Positions 21,444 through 28,555 of a DNA stretch of 28,555 bases are shown here, in pieces. A program made the position numbers and the translations under genes. This stretch comes from an uncultured Clostridium sp. (GTDB lineage Bacteria > Bacillota > Clostridia > Lachnospirales > Lachnospiraceae): positions 1-28,555 of the forward strand of contig UQJF01000023.1 of the NCBI GenBank assembly GCA_900541315.1, written 5' to 3'. The notes beneath the pieces are model-generated. The model did not search any database. It had not been told where the DNA came from and saw nothing but the letters and a program-made list of their open reading frames with translations. Numbering within the stretch: the stretch's first letter is position 1; each line of letters starts with the position of its first letter.

Positions 21444-21621
21444 GCTATAGCGCCATGCACCTGGGCCGGGTCGTGAACAGTAATGACTTACTGCTGGAAC
21501 AGGTTAACGAGGTGGAGAGAGAATCGAACATATTCGGCGGGTGCTCTCCCATGCAGTCCGGGCGTGTTTTATACCAGAAAATATGCGGGTAACTGCAAAA
21601 CAAAGCTGGTATAACCGGACA
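21444..21621 (+). ncRNA. glmS ribozyme: glmS ribozyme (glucosamine-6-phosphate activated)
   Basis: The conserved core of the glmS ribozyme is visible: the cleavage region CTATAGCGCC (cleavage expected between A21449 and G21450), GGTTAACGAGGTGGAG, then ATTCGGCGGGTGCTCTCCC. The 3' part is closed by GTCCGG/CCGGAC (21556-21561 with 21615-21620) and ATACCAG/CTGGTAT (21571-21577 with 21606-21612). With glucosamine-6-phosphate bound it cleaves its own message and lowers GlmS synthesis. Further hairpins lie between it and the start codon (AAGGG/CCCTT near 21661-21680 and ACCCG/CGGGT near 21690-21705). Family known and position exact, so confidence is high. Confidence 0.95.
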
Positions 21622-21737
21622 AAACGAAATTAATTAATATGGAAACAGCTGATCAATATACAAGGGGATGCCATCCCTTTTCTTTGTGTACCCGCTTGCC
21701 GGGTGTATTGACCGGTCTGGGAAAGGATTTATATTTT

Positions 21738-23567
21738 ATGTGCGGAATTATTGGATATACAGGACCTCTGGAGGCAGGAAACATACTTTTAAACGGACTG
21801 GCAGGTCTGGAATACAGAGGCTATGACAGTGCAGGTATTGCTTATTTTGGAAATGATTCAAAGATCCATCTGATCAAGACTGTAGGAAAGGTAGCTGCAT
21901 TAAAAGAACTTGTAAAACAGGAAAGCGACTGCTCTTCCCACTGCGGCATCGGTCATACCCGCTGGGCAACCCATGGCGGTGTTACAACAGAAAACGCCCA
22001 TCCCCATCGTCAGGGACTGGTAACTCTGATCCATAATGGTATTATTGAAAATTATCATCAGCTTACAGAAGAATATGATCTGGAAGGCCATCTGCTCTCA
22101 CAGACTGACAGTGAGGTGGCTGCAGGTGTCTTAAATGCCCTTTATGAGCGCATGGATCATGATCCTCTTCTGTCTATCCGTCATTTTGTAAAGGAACTTA
22201 AAGGTTCCTATGGCTTTTGTATCATGTTTGAGGACCGCCCGGGTGAGATTTATGCAGTACGCAACGTAAGCCCTCTTGTAGCGGCTTATACACACTCAGG
22301 AGCCATGATCGCATCTGACCTTACTGCCCTGATCGCCTATACAAAAGAATATTTTGTAGTGCCTGAGGGAAATATCGTACGTCTTACCCCATACAAGGTA
22401 CGCGTTTACGATATGGAATTAAACCGCGTGGAACCGGATATGATGGAGGTAAACTGGAATGTGGATGCTGCTATGAAAAATGGATTTCCTCACTTTATGT
22501 TAAAAGAGATCCATGAGCAGCCAGATGCATTAAAAAATACAATTCTTCCCCGTTTAAGCAAAGGCCAGCCGGATCTGGCCGATGACGGCATTCCGGATTC
22601 TATTTTAAAAGACTGCAGTCGTATCCATGTGATCGCCTGCGGAACTGCTATGCATGCGGGAATGGTCGCAAGAGCATTGATCGAGCCAGGTATCCGTATT
22701 CCGGTCACTGTTTCTATTGCTTCTGAATTCCGGTATGAAACACCTCTCATTGATGAAAAGACACTGGTGATCGTGATCTCCCAGTCCGGTGAGACCATTG
22801 ATACTCTGGCGGCTATGCGCCTGGCACAGTCTTACCATGCACCGGTACTTGCAATCGTTAATGTTAAAGGCTCAACTATTGCAAGGGAAAGTGACTATGT
22901 TCTTTACACCCACGCAGGCCCTGAGATCGCCGTAGCCAGCACCAAGGTCTACTCAGTACAATTAGCTGCCCTGTACCTGATCTACTGTCGTATGGCCCTT
23001 GTAAGAGGCGTATACAGCCCTGTACAGGCAGAGAACTTTATGAAAGAGCTGTTAGACGCTATTCCTGCCATGGAGACGATGATCAGCCGCAAGGATGAGG
23101 TTAAAAATATTGTAAACCATATCATTTCTAAGAGTGATGCCTTTTTTATAGGAAGAGGCCTGGACTATGCTTTTTCTTTAGAGGGAGCTTTAAAGTTAAA
23201 GGAGATATCTTATATTCATGCAGAAGCCTATGCAGCCGGTGAATTAAAGCATGGAACCATTGCCCTTATCTCAGAGCAGGTGCCGGTGATCGCTATTGCC
23301 ACTCAGGAGCATATTTTTGCGAAGACTATCTCCAATGTGCGTGAAGTAAAAGCCAGAGGCGCTTTTGTGATCCTCCTTGTAAAGGAGTCTGCAGTGATCG
23401 AAGATGATATTGCTGATGTACAGATCCGTATTCCGGATATTGCAGACAGCTTTACTGTATTCCCAATTGCAGCTATCTTACAGCTGATCGCATATTATGC
23501 ATCTGTTGGAAAGAACCTGGATGTAGACCAGCCAAGAAACCTGGCAAAATCTGTTACTGTAGAGTAA
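21738..23567 (+). CDS. glmS: Glutamine-fructose-6-phosphate aminotransferase (isomerising)
   Basis: A 609-residue GlmS. It starts MCGIIGYTG, so Cys2 becomes the N-terminal nucleophile of the glutaminase domain, with YRGYDSAGIA, HTRWATHG and HNGIIENY following. The C-terminal isomerase half has two SIS domains (IACGTAMHAGMVA, SQSGETIDTLAAM) and ends with the conserved NLDVDQPRNLAKSVTVE. It makes glucosamine-6-phosphate, the first step to UDP-GlcNAc and peptidoglycan. The open frame extends 33 codons upstream, but only the ATG at 21738 gives a functional glutaminase; AAAGGA lies 10 bases before it. It is regulated by the ribozyme upstream and ends at a strong bidirectional terminator. Confidence 0.98.
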   Translation: MCGIIGYTGPLEAGNILLNGLAGLEYRGYDSAGIAYFGNDSKIHLIKTVGKVAALKELVKQESDCSSHCGIGHTRWATHGGVTTENAHPHRQGLVTLIHNGIIENYHQLTEEYDLEGHLLSQTDSEVAAGVLNALYERMDHDPLLSIRHFVKELKGSYGFCIMFEDRPGEIYAVRNVSPLVAAYTHSGAMIASDLTALIAYTKEYFVVPEGNIVRLTPYKVRVYDMELNRVEPDMMEVNWNVDAAMKNGFPHFMLKEIHEQPDALKNTILPRLSKGQPDLADDGIPDSILKDCSRIHVIACGTAMHAGMVARALIEPGIRIPVTVSIASEFRYETPLIDEKTLVIVISQSGETIDTLAAMRLAQSYHAPVLAIVNVKGSTIARESDYVLYTHAGPEIAVASTKVYSVQLAALYLIYCRMALVRGVYSPVQAENFMKELLDAIPAMETMISRKDEVKNIVNHIISKSDAFFIGRGLDYAFSLEGALKLKEISYIHAEAYAAGELKHGTIALISEQVPVIAIATQEHIFAKTISNVREVKARGAFVILLVKESAVIEDDIADVQIRIPDIADSFTVFPIAAILQLIAYYASVGKNLDVDQPRNLAKSVTVE

Positions 23568-23626
23568 ATAAATAAGAAATAGTTCATTTCCCGGCAGAAC
23601 CGGGATGAACATCTGCTAAAAAGCCC

Positions 23627-23670
23627 AAAACTCCCCGCTGCCTGGATATCCGGACGCAGCGGGGAGTTTT
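23627..23670. terminator. Strong bidirectional terminator between glmS and the kinase-like gene
   Basis: AAAACTCCCCGCTGC (23627-23641) pairs perfectly with GCAGCGGGGAGTTTT (23656-23670). T runs on both strands let it stop the two convergent genes. Confidence 0.92.
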
Positions 23671-23702
23671 CATGATTTCAGATCACGATACATTTGCAAT
23701 CT

Positions 23703-24341
23703 TTATTTCTTCTTATTCCATTCCTGTTTTTTCTTTGCCAGTTCCATGATGATGTCTACAGCGCCTTCTGGTCCTACAACACTGCTGTTGATACACATGT
23801 CATAGCTTTTTGGATCGCCCCATTTCTTATTGGAGTAATAATTGTAGTAGCTGGATCTTCTTTTGTCGGTTTTGACCATAAGGTCTTTTGCCTTTGCTTC
23901 GTCTACATCATAGATTTCACTGATACGTTTGATCTTGTCTGCTTCATCACCGGTGATAAATACGCTGACTACATTTGGATAATCTTCCAGTGCATAGTCT
24001 GCACAGCGTCCGATGAAAACGCATGACCCCTCATCTGCCAGTTTCTTGATGGTATCGAACTGGGCAAGGAAGATCTTGTGGTTAATAGGCATATCGGAAT
24101 AGCCTGTTGACGTGTAGCCCATGGAATAGGAATCCATTACCAGAGAGTAAAGAAAACTACTGGTAGGACGCTCATCATGTTTCTCAAATAATTCTTCACA
24201 AAGTCCGCTATGTTTTGCAGCCTGAGCTAGAAGTTCTTTGTCATAACATTTTACACCCAGTTTTTCTGCAAGCATTTCCCCAATTTTTTTACCGCCGCTT
24301 CCGCTCTGTCTTCCGATGGTAATAATAAGATTTCCTGACAT
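23703..24341 (-). CDS. Cytidylate kinase-like family protein
   Basis: A 212-residue P-loop protein of the Cytidylate_kin2 type. The N-terminus ITIGRQSGSGGKKIGEMLAEKL carries the nucleotide-binding loop GRxxGSGGxxIG, and CVFIGRCADYAL plus VSVFITGDEADKIKRI correspond to the core strands and lid region. The KTDKRRSSYYNYYSNKKWGDPKSYDMCINSS segment is typical. The phosphate acceptor is unknown; these proteins are distinct from true CMP kinase. The open frame runs 34 codons upstream through the leader element, but AGGGGTAGG lies before the ATG at 24341. Its leader shares the structured element with the LCP gene. Confidence 0.85.
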   Translation of the reverse strand: MSGNLIITIGRQSGSGGKKIGEMLAEKLGVKCYDKELLAQAAKHSGLCEELFEKHDERPTSSFLYSLVMDSYSMGYTSTGYSDMPINHKIFLAQFDTIKKLADEGSCVFIGRCADYALEDYPNVVSVFITGDEADKIKRISEIYDVDEAKAKDLMVKTDKRRSSYYNYYSNKKWGDPKSYDMCINSSVVGPEGAVDIIMELAKKKQEWNKKK

Positions 24342-24391
24342 AAAACCTACCCCTTTCCGTTCTGCATTTGATGCCGTCTGGTCCGTTTTTT

Positions 24392-24457
24392 CAAGGATTG
24401 CGAAAGTGCAAAGCACGTAGCAACCTGGTATCATGGGTATCAAAAACTTTTGGCACC
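24392..24457 (-). repeat. Shared structured leader element, copy 2
   Basis: Minus strand: hairpin A, AGGTGCCAAAA pairing with TTTTGATACCC through a G-U pair and one mismatch (24457-24435), then hairpin B with outer stem GGTTGC/GC-AA-TCC and inner stem GTGC/GCAC around a 3-base loop. Compared with copy 1, the inner stem is one pair longer and the loop shorter, so changes preserve pairing. It starts 15-20 bases after the -10 of its promoter and ends 51 bases before the kinase start codon. Confidence 0.7.
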
Positions 24458-24471
24458 TATATCGTACTTAT

Positions 24472-24477
24472 ATTATA
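24472..24477 (-). promoter_or_regulatory. -10 of the kinase-like gene promoter
   Basis: Minus strand TATAAT (24477-24472), perfect. No convincing -35 at 16-18 bases. It lies directly upstream of the structured element, matching the arrangement in the LCP leader. Confidence 0.5.
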
Positions 24478-24504
24478 ACTCAAAAATTCTAAAAAGTATA
24501 TAGA

Positions 24505-24534
24505 AATATAAAAATGTCCGACATTTGTCGGACA
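24505..24534 (-). terminator. Terminator of the yggS-sepF-aroB-lspA-rluD cluster
   Basis: Minus strand TGTCCGACA (24534-24526) and TGTCGGACA (24523-24515) pair perfectly, followed by TTTTTATA. It begins 7 bases past the rluD-like stop codon. Confidence 0.85.
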
Positions 24535-24540
24535 AATAAG

Positions 24541-25455
24541 TTATTCTGGCAATGTATTCAAAAGCTTTGCGAAATATTCAGGAAGAGGTGCTGTGAATTC
24601 CATGTACTCTCCTGTTCTTGGGTGGATAAAACCTAAAACACCTGCGTGAAGAGTCTGTCCTTGCAGGCCGGGAATAGGACATTTTCCAGGTCCATAAACC
24701 AGATCACCCAGTAAAGGATGTCCGATACTGGCCATATGCACACGGATCTGGTGGGTTCGTCCTGTTTCAAGCCTGCATTCCACATGGGTATACTGGCGGA
24801 AACGCTTTAAGACTTTATAATGGGTTACAGCGCTTTTTCCGTTATTATAATTGATGCTCATTTTTTTGCGGTCTGTAGGATGACGGCCGATAGGACCTTC
24901 AACGGTGCCGGCATCATCCTTTAATACGCCATGAACAATGGCCTGATACCGCCTGGTAATGGAATGCTCTTTTAACTGGGCTGCAATGGAATTATGAGCC
25001 ATGTCATTTTTGCAGGCAATAATAACACCTGTTGTATCCATATCAATACGATGGACGATGCCTGGACGCATTACACCATTGATCCCGGAAAGCTGGTCTT
25101 TGCAGTGATGCATCAGACCATTTACTAATGTGTGGGAATAATGACCGGCAGCGGGATGTACCACCATTCCCTTTGGCTTGTTTACTAGGATCACATCCTG
25201 ATCTTCATAAAGGATGTCCAAATCCATATTTTCTGGCTCGATCTCCGGCTCTACTGCCTCTGGGATATCTAAGGAGATCACATCCCCTTCATCTACCTGA
25301 TAGCTGGCCTTTACCGGCTTACCGTCCACTAATACCAGTCCGCTTTTCAACAGCTTCTGGATATAGGAACGGCTTAACTGTTCATTGACTGTAGAAAGAT
25401 ATTTGTCGATCCGCAGGCCACTGTCTGCTATTTCAGGGAAAAGTTCCTGTTTCAC
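24541..25455 (-). CDS. rluD: RluA/RluD-family 23S rRNA pseudouridine synthase
   Basis: A 304-residue pseudouridine synthase with an N-terminal S4 RNA-binding domain (LRIDKYLSTVNEQLSRSYIQ) and the catalytic domain carrying GIVHRIDMDTTGV, in which Asp138 is the catalytic residue. VNKPKGMVVHP, RTHQIRVHMA and HPLLGDLVYG are the other family motifs. It is the single RluD-like enzyme commonly found downstream of lspA in Firmicutes (the YlyB position), so its exact target uridines may differ from E. coli RluD. Its start overlaps the lspA stop by 4 bases. The last gene of the cluster, followed by a terminator. Confidence 0.92.
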   Translation of the reverse strand: MKQELFPEIADSGLRIDKYLSTVNEQLSRSYIQKLLKSGLVLVDGKPVKASYQVDEGDVISLDIPEAVEPEIEPENMDLDILYEDQDVILVNKPKGMVVHPAAGHYSHTLVNGLMHHCKDQLSGINGVMRPGIVHRIDMDTTGVIIACKNDMAHNSIAAQLKEHSITRRYQAIVHGVLKDDAGTVEGPIGRHPTDRKKMSINYNNGKSAVTHYKVLKRFRQYTHVECRLETGRTHQIRVHMASIGHPLLGDLVYGPGKCPIPGLQGQTLHAGVLGFIHPRTGEYMEFTAPLPEYFAKLLNTLPE

Positions 25456-25973
25456 TGCTTTCCGCCTTTCTTTTTCATATTGAAAACAGACATGTCTTCG
25501 TCATTGTAATAAAACATGATAAGAAGTACCAGACCGAAGGCCGCACAGGTCACATAACAGTCAGCTACATTAAAAATAGGAAAATTGATCAATTTAAAAT
25601 ATAGAAAATCTACTACGTAGCTCTGGGAGATGCGATCAATCATATTTCCTACAGCACCAGATGCGATACCTAACAGGCATACAGCTAAAGGACGGTATTT
25701 CCTTCCATCAGGCATATGCCAGAGCATATAGAGGACAGCGCCTAAAACAACCACTGCGATAAGGAAAAAGAACAGCTGTTTTTCCTGAAGCATTCCAAAA
25801 GCTGCTCCTCTGTTTTCAGAATAATAAAGCTCAAATACTCCAGGGATCAGCTCAAAAGGGGAATTTCCTTTTAAATGAGCAACAGCCAGCCCTTTGGTCC
25901 ACTGATCCAGTCCTACCAGGATCACAAAGCCAAGGATAAAGCGCATAAAGAGAGAACGTTTTTCTTTTGTCAT
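25452..25973 (-). CDS. lspA: Lipoprotein signal peptidase (signal peptidase II)
   Basis: A 173-residue membrane protein with four hydrophobic segments. The two catalytic aspartates of aspartyl protease LspA are Asp113 in GAVGNMIDR and Asp138 in FNVADCY; LDQWTKG and SENRGAAFG are the other conserved blocks. It cleaves signal peptides from prolipoproteins after lipid attachment at the +1 Cys. The gene overlaps rluD downstream and aroB upstream by 4 bases each, so the three are translationally coupled. Confidence 0.96.
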   Translation of the reverse strand: MTKEKRSLFMRFILGFVILVGLDQWTKGLAVAHLKGNSPFELIPGVFELYYSENRGAAFGMLQEKQLFFFLIAVVVLGAVLYMLWHMPDGRKYRPLAVCLLGIASGAVGNMIDRISQSYVVDFLYFKLINFPIFNVADCYVTCAAFGLVLLIMFYYNDEDMSVFNMKKKGGKQ

Positions 25974-27079
25974 TTTTCTTCTCCTTTAGCACCGCCTGCA
26001 ATATGGCTGAATCCTTCTTTCATCTCTTCCTCTGTTACGGTACGGTCTACATAAGCATCGCCAATGGTTTTTAAGAGAATGAATTTAACCACGCCGGAAT
26101 CCATTTTTTTGTCACTTTTTGTGGTAGAATAAACATCTTCCCACTTCAGGTCATCTACAGTTACAGGAAGCCCAAAGGCATCAAAAACTGCTTTGATATC
26201 ATCTGCCTGTTCCTTAGTCAGTGTTCCTTTCACAGCACAGATATAGCCTGCTGCAATACAGCCAAGTCCTACACAGTGCCCGTGAAAAGCAGTAAAGTTT
26301 TTAAGCTTTTCAATAGCATGTCCAAGGGTATGCCCGAAGTTTAAAAGAGCCCTCTCTCCCTGTTCGGTAGGATCGTTTTCTACTACCTGCTTTTTGATCT
26401 CATTGCTGCGAAATACCATATTTTCACAGACATCCAGATCTCTTTTTAAAATGGCCTTTTTGTTATCCTGTAACCACTGATAATAAGAAGCATTCTTGAT
26501 CAGGCCATGCTTGATCACTTCGCCCATGCCGGATGAAAACTGTTCCTGCGGAAGGCTTAAAAGGGTATTTAAGTTGGTATATACCAGTCTTGGCATATGG
26601 AATGCGCCCACCATGTTTTTGTATGCATCAAAGTCAACACCGGTCTTTCCGCCGATGCTGGAATCTACCTGGGAAAGCAGAGTAGTTGGAATCTGGATAA
26701 AATCAATACCTCTTAAGTAGGTGGCAGCTGTAAAACCACACATATCACCAATGACACCGCCGCCTAAAGCCGCCAGCATATCTTTCCGGTCAAAGTGTTC
26801 CAAAATAAGATGTTCGTAGATTTTTTTTACTGTATCCAGATTTTTATGTTCTTCCCCTGCAGGAAGGATAAAATAAGAAATTTTTTTGCAGCATCTGCTT
26901 AAAAGTTCTTTTACTTCCTCCAGATATAAAGGTGCTACATTGGTATCTGTTACGATGCATATTTTATGTTCTTCCAGATGAAATTTACTTACCTCTTCCT
27001 GGAGTTTATCAAAGGAAGATTCCATTACAATGTCATAGATTAGTTTCTGGTCTTTATAAACATTCAAGCGTTTTGACAT
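25970..27079 (-). CDS. aroB: 3-dehydroquinate synthase
   Basis: A 369-residue AroB, which converts DAHP to 3-dehydroquinate in the second step of the shikimate pathway, using NAD+ and a divalent metal. Visible family marks are the NAD-binding LAALGGGVIGDMCGF, TYLRGIDFIQIPTTLLSQVD with SSIGGKTGVD, the metal-ligand Glu in GEVIKHGLI, and the His ligands in NFGHTLGHAIE and FHGHCVGLG. All expected residues are present. Its stop overlaps the lspA start, an unusual partner for a shikimate gene; no other aro gene is in the window. Confidence 0.96.
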   Translation of the reverse strand: MSKRLNVYKDQKLIYDIVMESSFDKLQEEVSKFHLEEHKICIVTDTNVAPLYLEEVKELLSRCCKKISYFILPAGEEHKNLDTVKKIYEHLILEHFDRKDMLAALGGGVIGDMCGFTAATYLRGIDFIQIPTTLLSQVDSSIGGKTGVDFDAYKNMVGAFHMPRLVYTNLNTLLSLPQEQFSSGMGEVIKHGLIKNASYYQWLQDNKKAILKRDLDVCENMVFRSNEIKKQVVENDPTEQGERALLNFGHTLGHAIEKLKNFTAFHGHCVGLGCIAAGYICAVKGTLTKEQADDIKAVFDAFGLPVTVDDLKWEDVYSTTKSDKKMDSGVVKFILLKTIGDAYVDRTVTEEEMKEGFSHIAGGAKGEEK

Positions 27080-27106
27080 ACGATTCTCCTTAGTCCTGTT
27101 TAGATA

Positions 27107-27137
27107 GAAAATCGGCAGACTCTGTAGGGGTCTGCCG
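27107..27137 (-). terminator. Hairpin between sepF and aroB, possible attenuator
   Basis: Minus strand CGGCAGAC (27137-27130) pairs perfectly with GTCTGCCG (27120-27113) followed by ATTTTC. It starts 13 bases past the sepF stop. The T-tract is short, so it may only partly terminate and thereby set the ratio of sepF to aroB-lspA-rluD. Confidence 0.6.
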
Positions 27138-27149
27138 CAAGCTTCTGTA

Positions 27150-27665
27150 TTATAAATGGATATTCAGGCTGGACATGTCCATTCCTGAGGTTGCACCTGC
27201 TGACAGGATGTCCTGAAAATCACCGGACAGTTCTACAGAATCAGGTGTGGCAATAAAGATGTAGTTGGAAATCTTCTGGAGATTACCATTCATGGAATAG
27301 GTAGCTCCGGAAGTGAAATCGATGATACGTTGAGCAGTTTCCATATGGATTCCCTCCATATTTAAAACAACTGCCTTTCCAGCAAGAAGGTAATCACAGA
27401 TATCCCTGGAATCATCCATGGAAGTTGGTTTGATCATGGTCACTTCCATACTTCGTCTCATTGGAACTACTTTCGGGTTTGAACGACCTAAAAATCTTGG
27501 CTTGTCCTGAGCATCTGGCTCATCTTCCGGTTCTGTATTATTTCTCTTTGAAAAAAGTCCTTTTCTGGGAGCTTCATCTTCAAAGTCATCATCCAGGTAG
27601 TAATCGTCCTCATCATCTTCAGAACTTAACCGCATGGTATCCATTAACTTACCTAACAGACTCAT
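27150..27665 (-). CDS. sepF: Cell division protein SepF
   Basis: A 171-residue SepF: an N-terminal amphipathic membrane-targeting helix (MSLLGKLMDTMRLS), an acidic disordered linker (about 16-60), and the C-terminal SepF domain from VTMIKPTSMDDSRDICDYL through AVVLNMEGIHMETAQRIIDFTSGATYS to the end. It anchors FtsZ to the membrane and shapes the septum. It lies 33 bases after the yggS gene, the usual Gram-positive order (ylmE-sepF). Confidence 0.95.
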   Translation of the reverse strand: MSLLGKLMDTMRLSSEDDEDDYYLDDDFEDEAPRKGLFSKRNNTEPEDEPDAQDKPRFLGRSNPKVVPMRRSMEVTMIKPTSMDDSRDICDYLLAGKAVVLNMEGIHMETAQRIIDFTSGATYSMNGNLQKISNYIFIATPDSVELSGDFQDILSAGATSGMDMSSLNIHL

Positions 27666-27698
27666 TTTACTCTCTCCAATCCTCTTTTCATGCTGCGA

Positions 27699-28397
27699 TT
27701 ACTGGGCAGCACCATATAGCCGGGCGCCGAAAATACCGGTTCCGACTCTTACCATGGTAGCACCTTCTTCAATGGCAACCTGATAATCTCCGGTCATACC
27801 CATTGATAGCACATCCATAGTAACATTATCAATGTTTTTCTTACCTATGTCAACAGCAAATTCATATAATTTTTTAAAAACAGGGCGATTTTCTTCTGGA
27901 TTCTCTACAAAAGGCGCAATTGTCATAAGTCCCTTAATCCGTACGTGGGGGAATTTTGCAATTTCACGGATAGCAGCCTCTGTATCTTCTAAGAAAAAGC
28001 CGTATTTGCTCTCCTCTTTTGCTACATTAACTTCCAGTAAAATGTCTGCGGTCATATCTTTTTTAGCTGCGTCTGCTTCGATCTGTTCTGCTAAACGAAG
28101 GGAATCCACAGAATGGATGAGAACAGCTTTTCCCATTACCTGATGTACTTTATTGCGCTGGAGATGACCGATCATATGCCAACGGATATCCTCTGGCAGG
28201 ACTGGCTTTTTCTGAATGATCTCCTGAACTTTATTTTCACCGAAATCCCTTGCCCCGGCTTCATATGCCTCTTCCAGCATAGGTACTGGTTTGGTCTTGC
28301 TTACCGCAATAAGAGTAACCTCTTTTGGATCACGTCCTGCCCGCTTGCAGGCATTTTCTATATTTTTTCTTACTTCACTGATCTGCTCTTTTATCAT
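27699..28397 (-). CDS. yggS: YggS/YlmE family PLP-binding homeostasis protein
   Basis: A 232-residue PLP-binding protein of the YggS/PROSC family. The PLP Lys34 lies in LIAVSKTKP, and DFGENKVQE, WHMIGHLQRNKV, SMGMTGDYQVAIEEGATMVRVGTGIFG are the conserved blocks, with the Ser/Met segment holding the phosphate. It buffers free pyridoxal phosphate and affects amino-acid metabolism. GGAG lies 9 bases before the ATG. First gene of the leftward cluster visible here; its promoter probably lies in 28398-28511. Confidence 0.95.
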   Translation of the reverse strand: MIKEQISEVRKNIENACKRAGRDPKEVTLIAVSKTKPVPMLEEAYEAGARDFGENKVQEIIQKKPVLPEDIRWHMIGHLQRNKVHQVMGKAVLIHSVDSLRLAEQIEADAAKKDMTADILLEVNVAKEESKYGFFLEDTEAAIREIAKFPHVRIKGLMTIAPFVENPEENRPVFKKLYEFAVDIGKKNIDNVTMDVLSMGMTGDYQVAIEEGATMVRVGTGIFGARLYGAAQ

Positions 28398-28511
28398 GAC
28401 TTATTTCTCCTTGTGTTTATCGTATACTTCCGGAATCTTTTATGCTTGGATTTGTGAGAAGATTTTACTATGAAAGTCCCGGACGGCAGCCGCGAATGAG
28501 CCATGCTTGCA

Positions 28512-28555
28512 CTGTCTCTTATACACATCTCCGAGCCCACGAGACGGAGCTACAT
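28512..28555 (+). other. Illumina Nextera adapter sequence (assembly artefact)
   Basis: Bases 28512-28545 are the Nextera transposase end and i7 adapter (starting CTGTCTCTTATACACATCT), followed by the 8-base index GGAGCTAC (28546-28553) and AT, the first bases of the flow-cell part. This is not genomic DNA. The real sequence ends at about 28511, in the non-coding region upstream of yggS. Confidence 0.97.

Noticed and set aside
24342..24443. Longer N-terminus for the kinase-like protein
   Set aside because: The extension is encoded by the leader element and the ATG at 24341 has the good ribosome site and the family start.

Overview
The window looks like a chromosomal contig from a low-to-mid GC Firmicute of the Lachnospiraceae (a Blautia-like gut Clostridium is my best guess). 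This rests on gene content: a glmS ribozyme in front of glmS, a lexA/LysM (yneA-like) divergent SOS pair, DUF3793 plus flavodoxin, a sepF/yggS division cluster, GH3 plus GtrA, AGGAGG-type ribosome binding sites and many short strong intrinsic terminators. No rRNA, tRNA, CRISPR array or complete insertion sequence is visible. The last 44 bases are Illumina Nextera adapter, so the right edge is a true contig end and not genome sequence.

Layout. 1-2620: a minus-strand accessory operon of four small genes (DUF3841, SAM methyltransferase, S51 peptidase-like, ClbS/DfsB-like), bounded by its own promoter and terminator. 2876-4870: a decayed cell-surface O-acylation locus on the minus strand. The DHHW/AlgX-like protein is intact, but its MBOAT partner survives only as a C-terminal part fused to the start of a lipoprotein and broken by one amber codon. 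5023-6461: a MATE exporter. 6849-7715: an XRE regulator with a helical protein of unknown role, followed by a small heptamer repeat array and two terminators. 8054-9166: lexA and a divergent LysM-domain division inhibitor candidate, with four LexA boxes between them. 9295-10525: DUF3793 and flavodoxin behind an inverted-repeat operator. 10546-11935: a second MATE protein. 11973-12099: a compact promoter-to-terminator unit that would make a roughly 90-nt RNA. 12295-13470: a DUF819 membrane protein. 13592-16645: a GH3 beta-glucosidase translationally coupled to a GtrA membrane protein.

From 16663 leftward-transcribed genes dominate: a tyrosine recombinase, a TtcA-like tRNA thiolase, a divergent HPr paralogue and a large LytR-CpsA-Psr (LCP) wall enzyme. 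glmS (plus strand) follows with its ribozyme. Next comes a cytidylate-kinase-like protein. The right end is a minus-strand cluster read yggS, sepF, aroB, lspA, rluD, where aroB-lspA and lspA-rluD overlap by 4 bases.

The most interesting unexplained signal is a structured element of about 65 bp present twice, just downstream of the promoters of the LCP gene and of the cytidylate-kinase-like gene. It has compensatory differences in its stems and looks like a shared 5' leader RNA or a dispersed palindromic repeat. Other points worth a look are the HPr paralogue lacking Ser46 while keeping His15, the promoter/operator array at 18532-18643, the small RNA unit near 12000, and the fused and interrupted MBOAT remnant. 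Everything here was read by eye; no database search was run.
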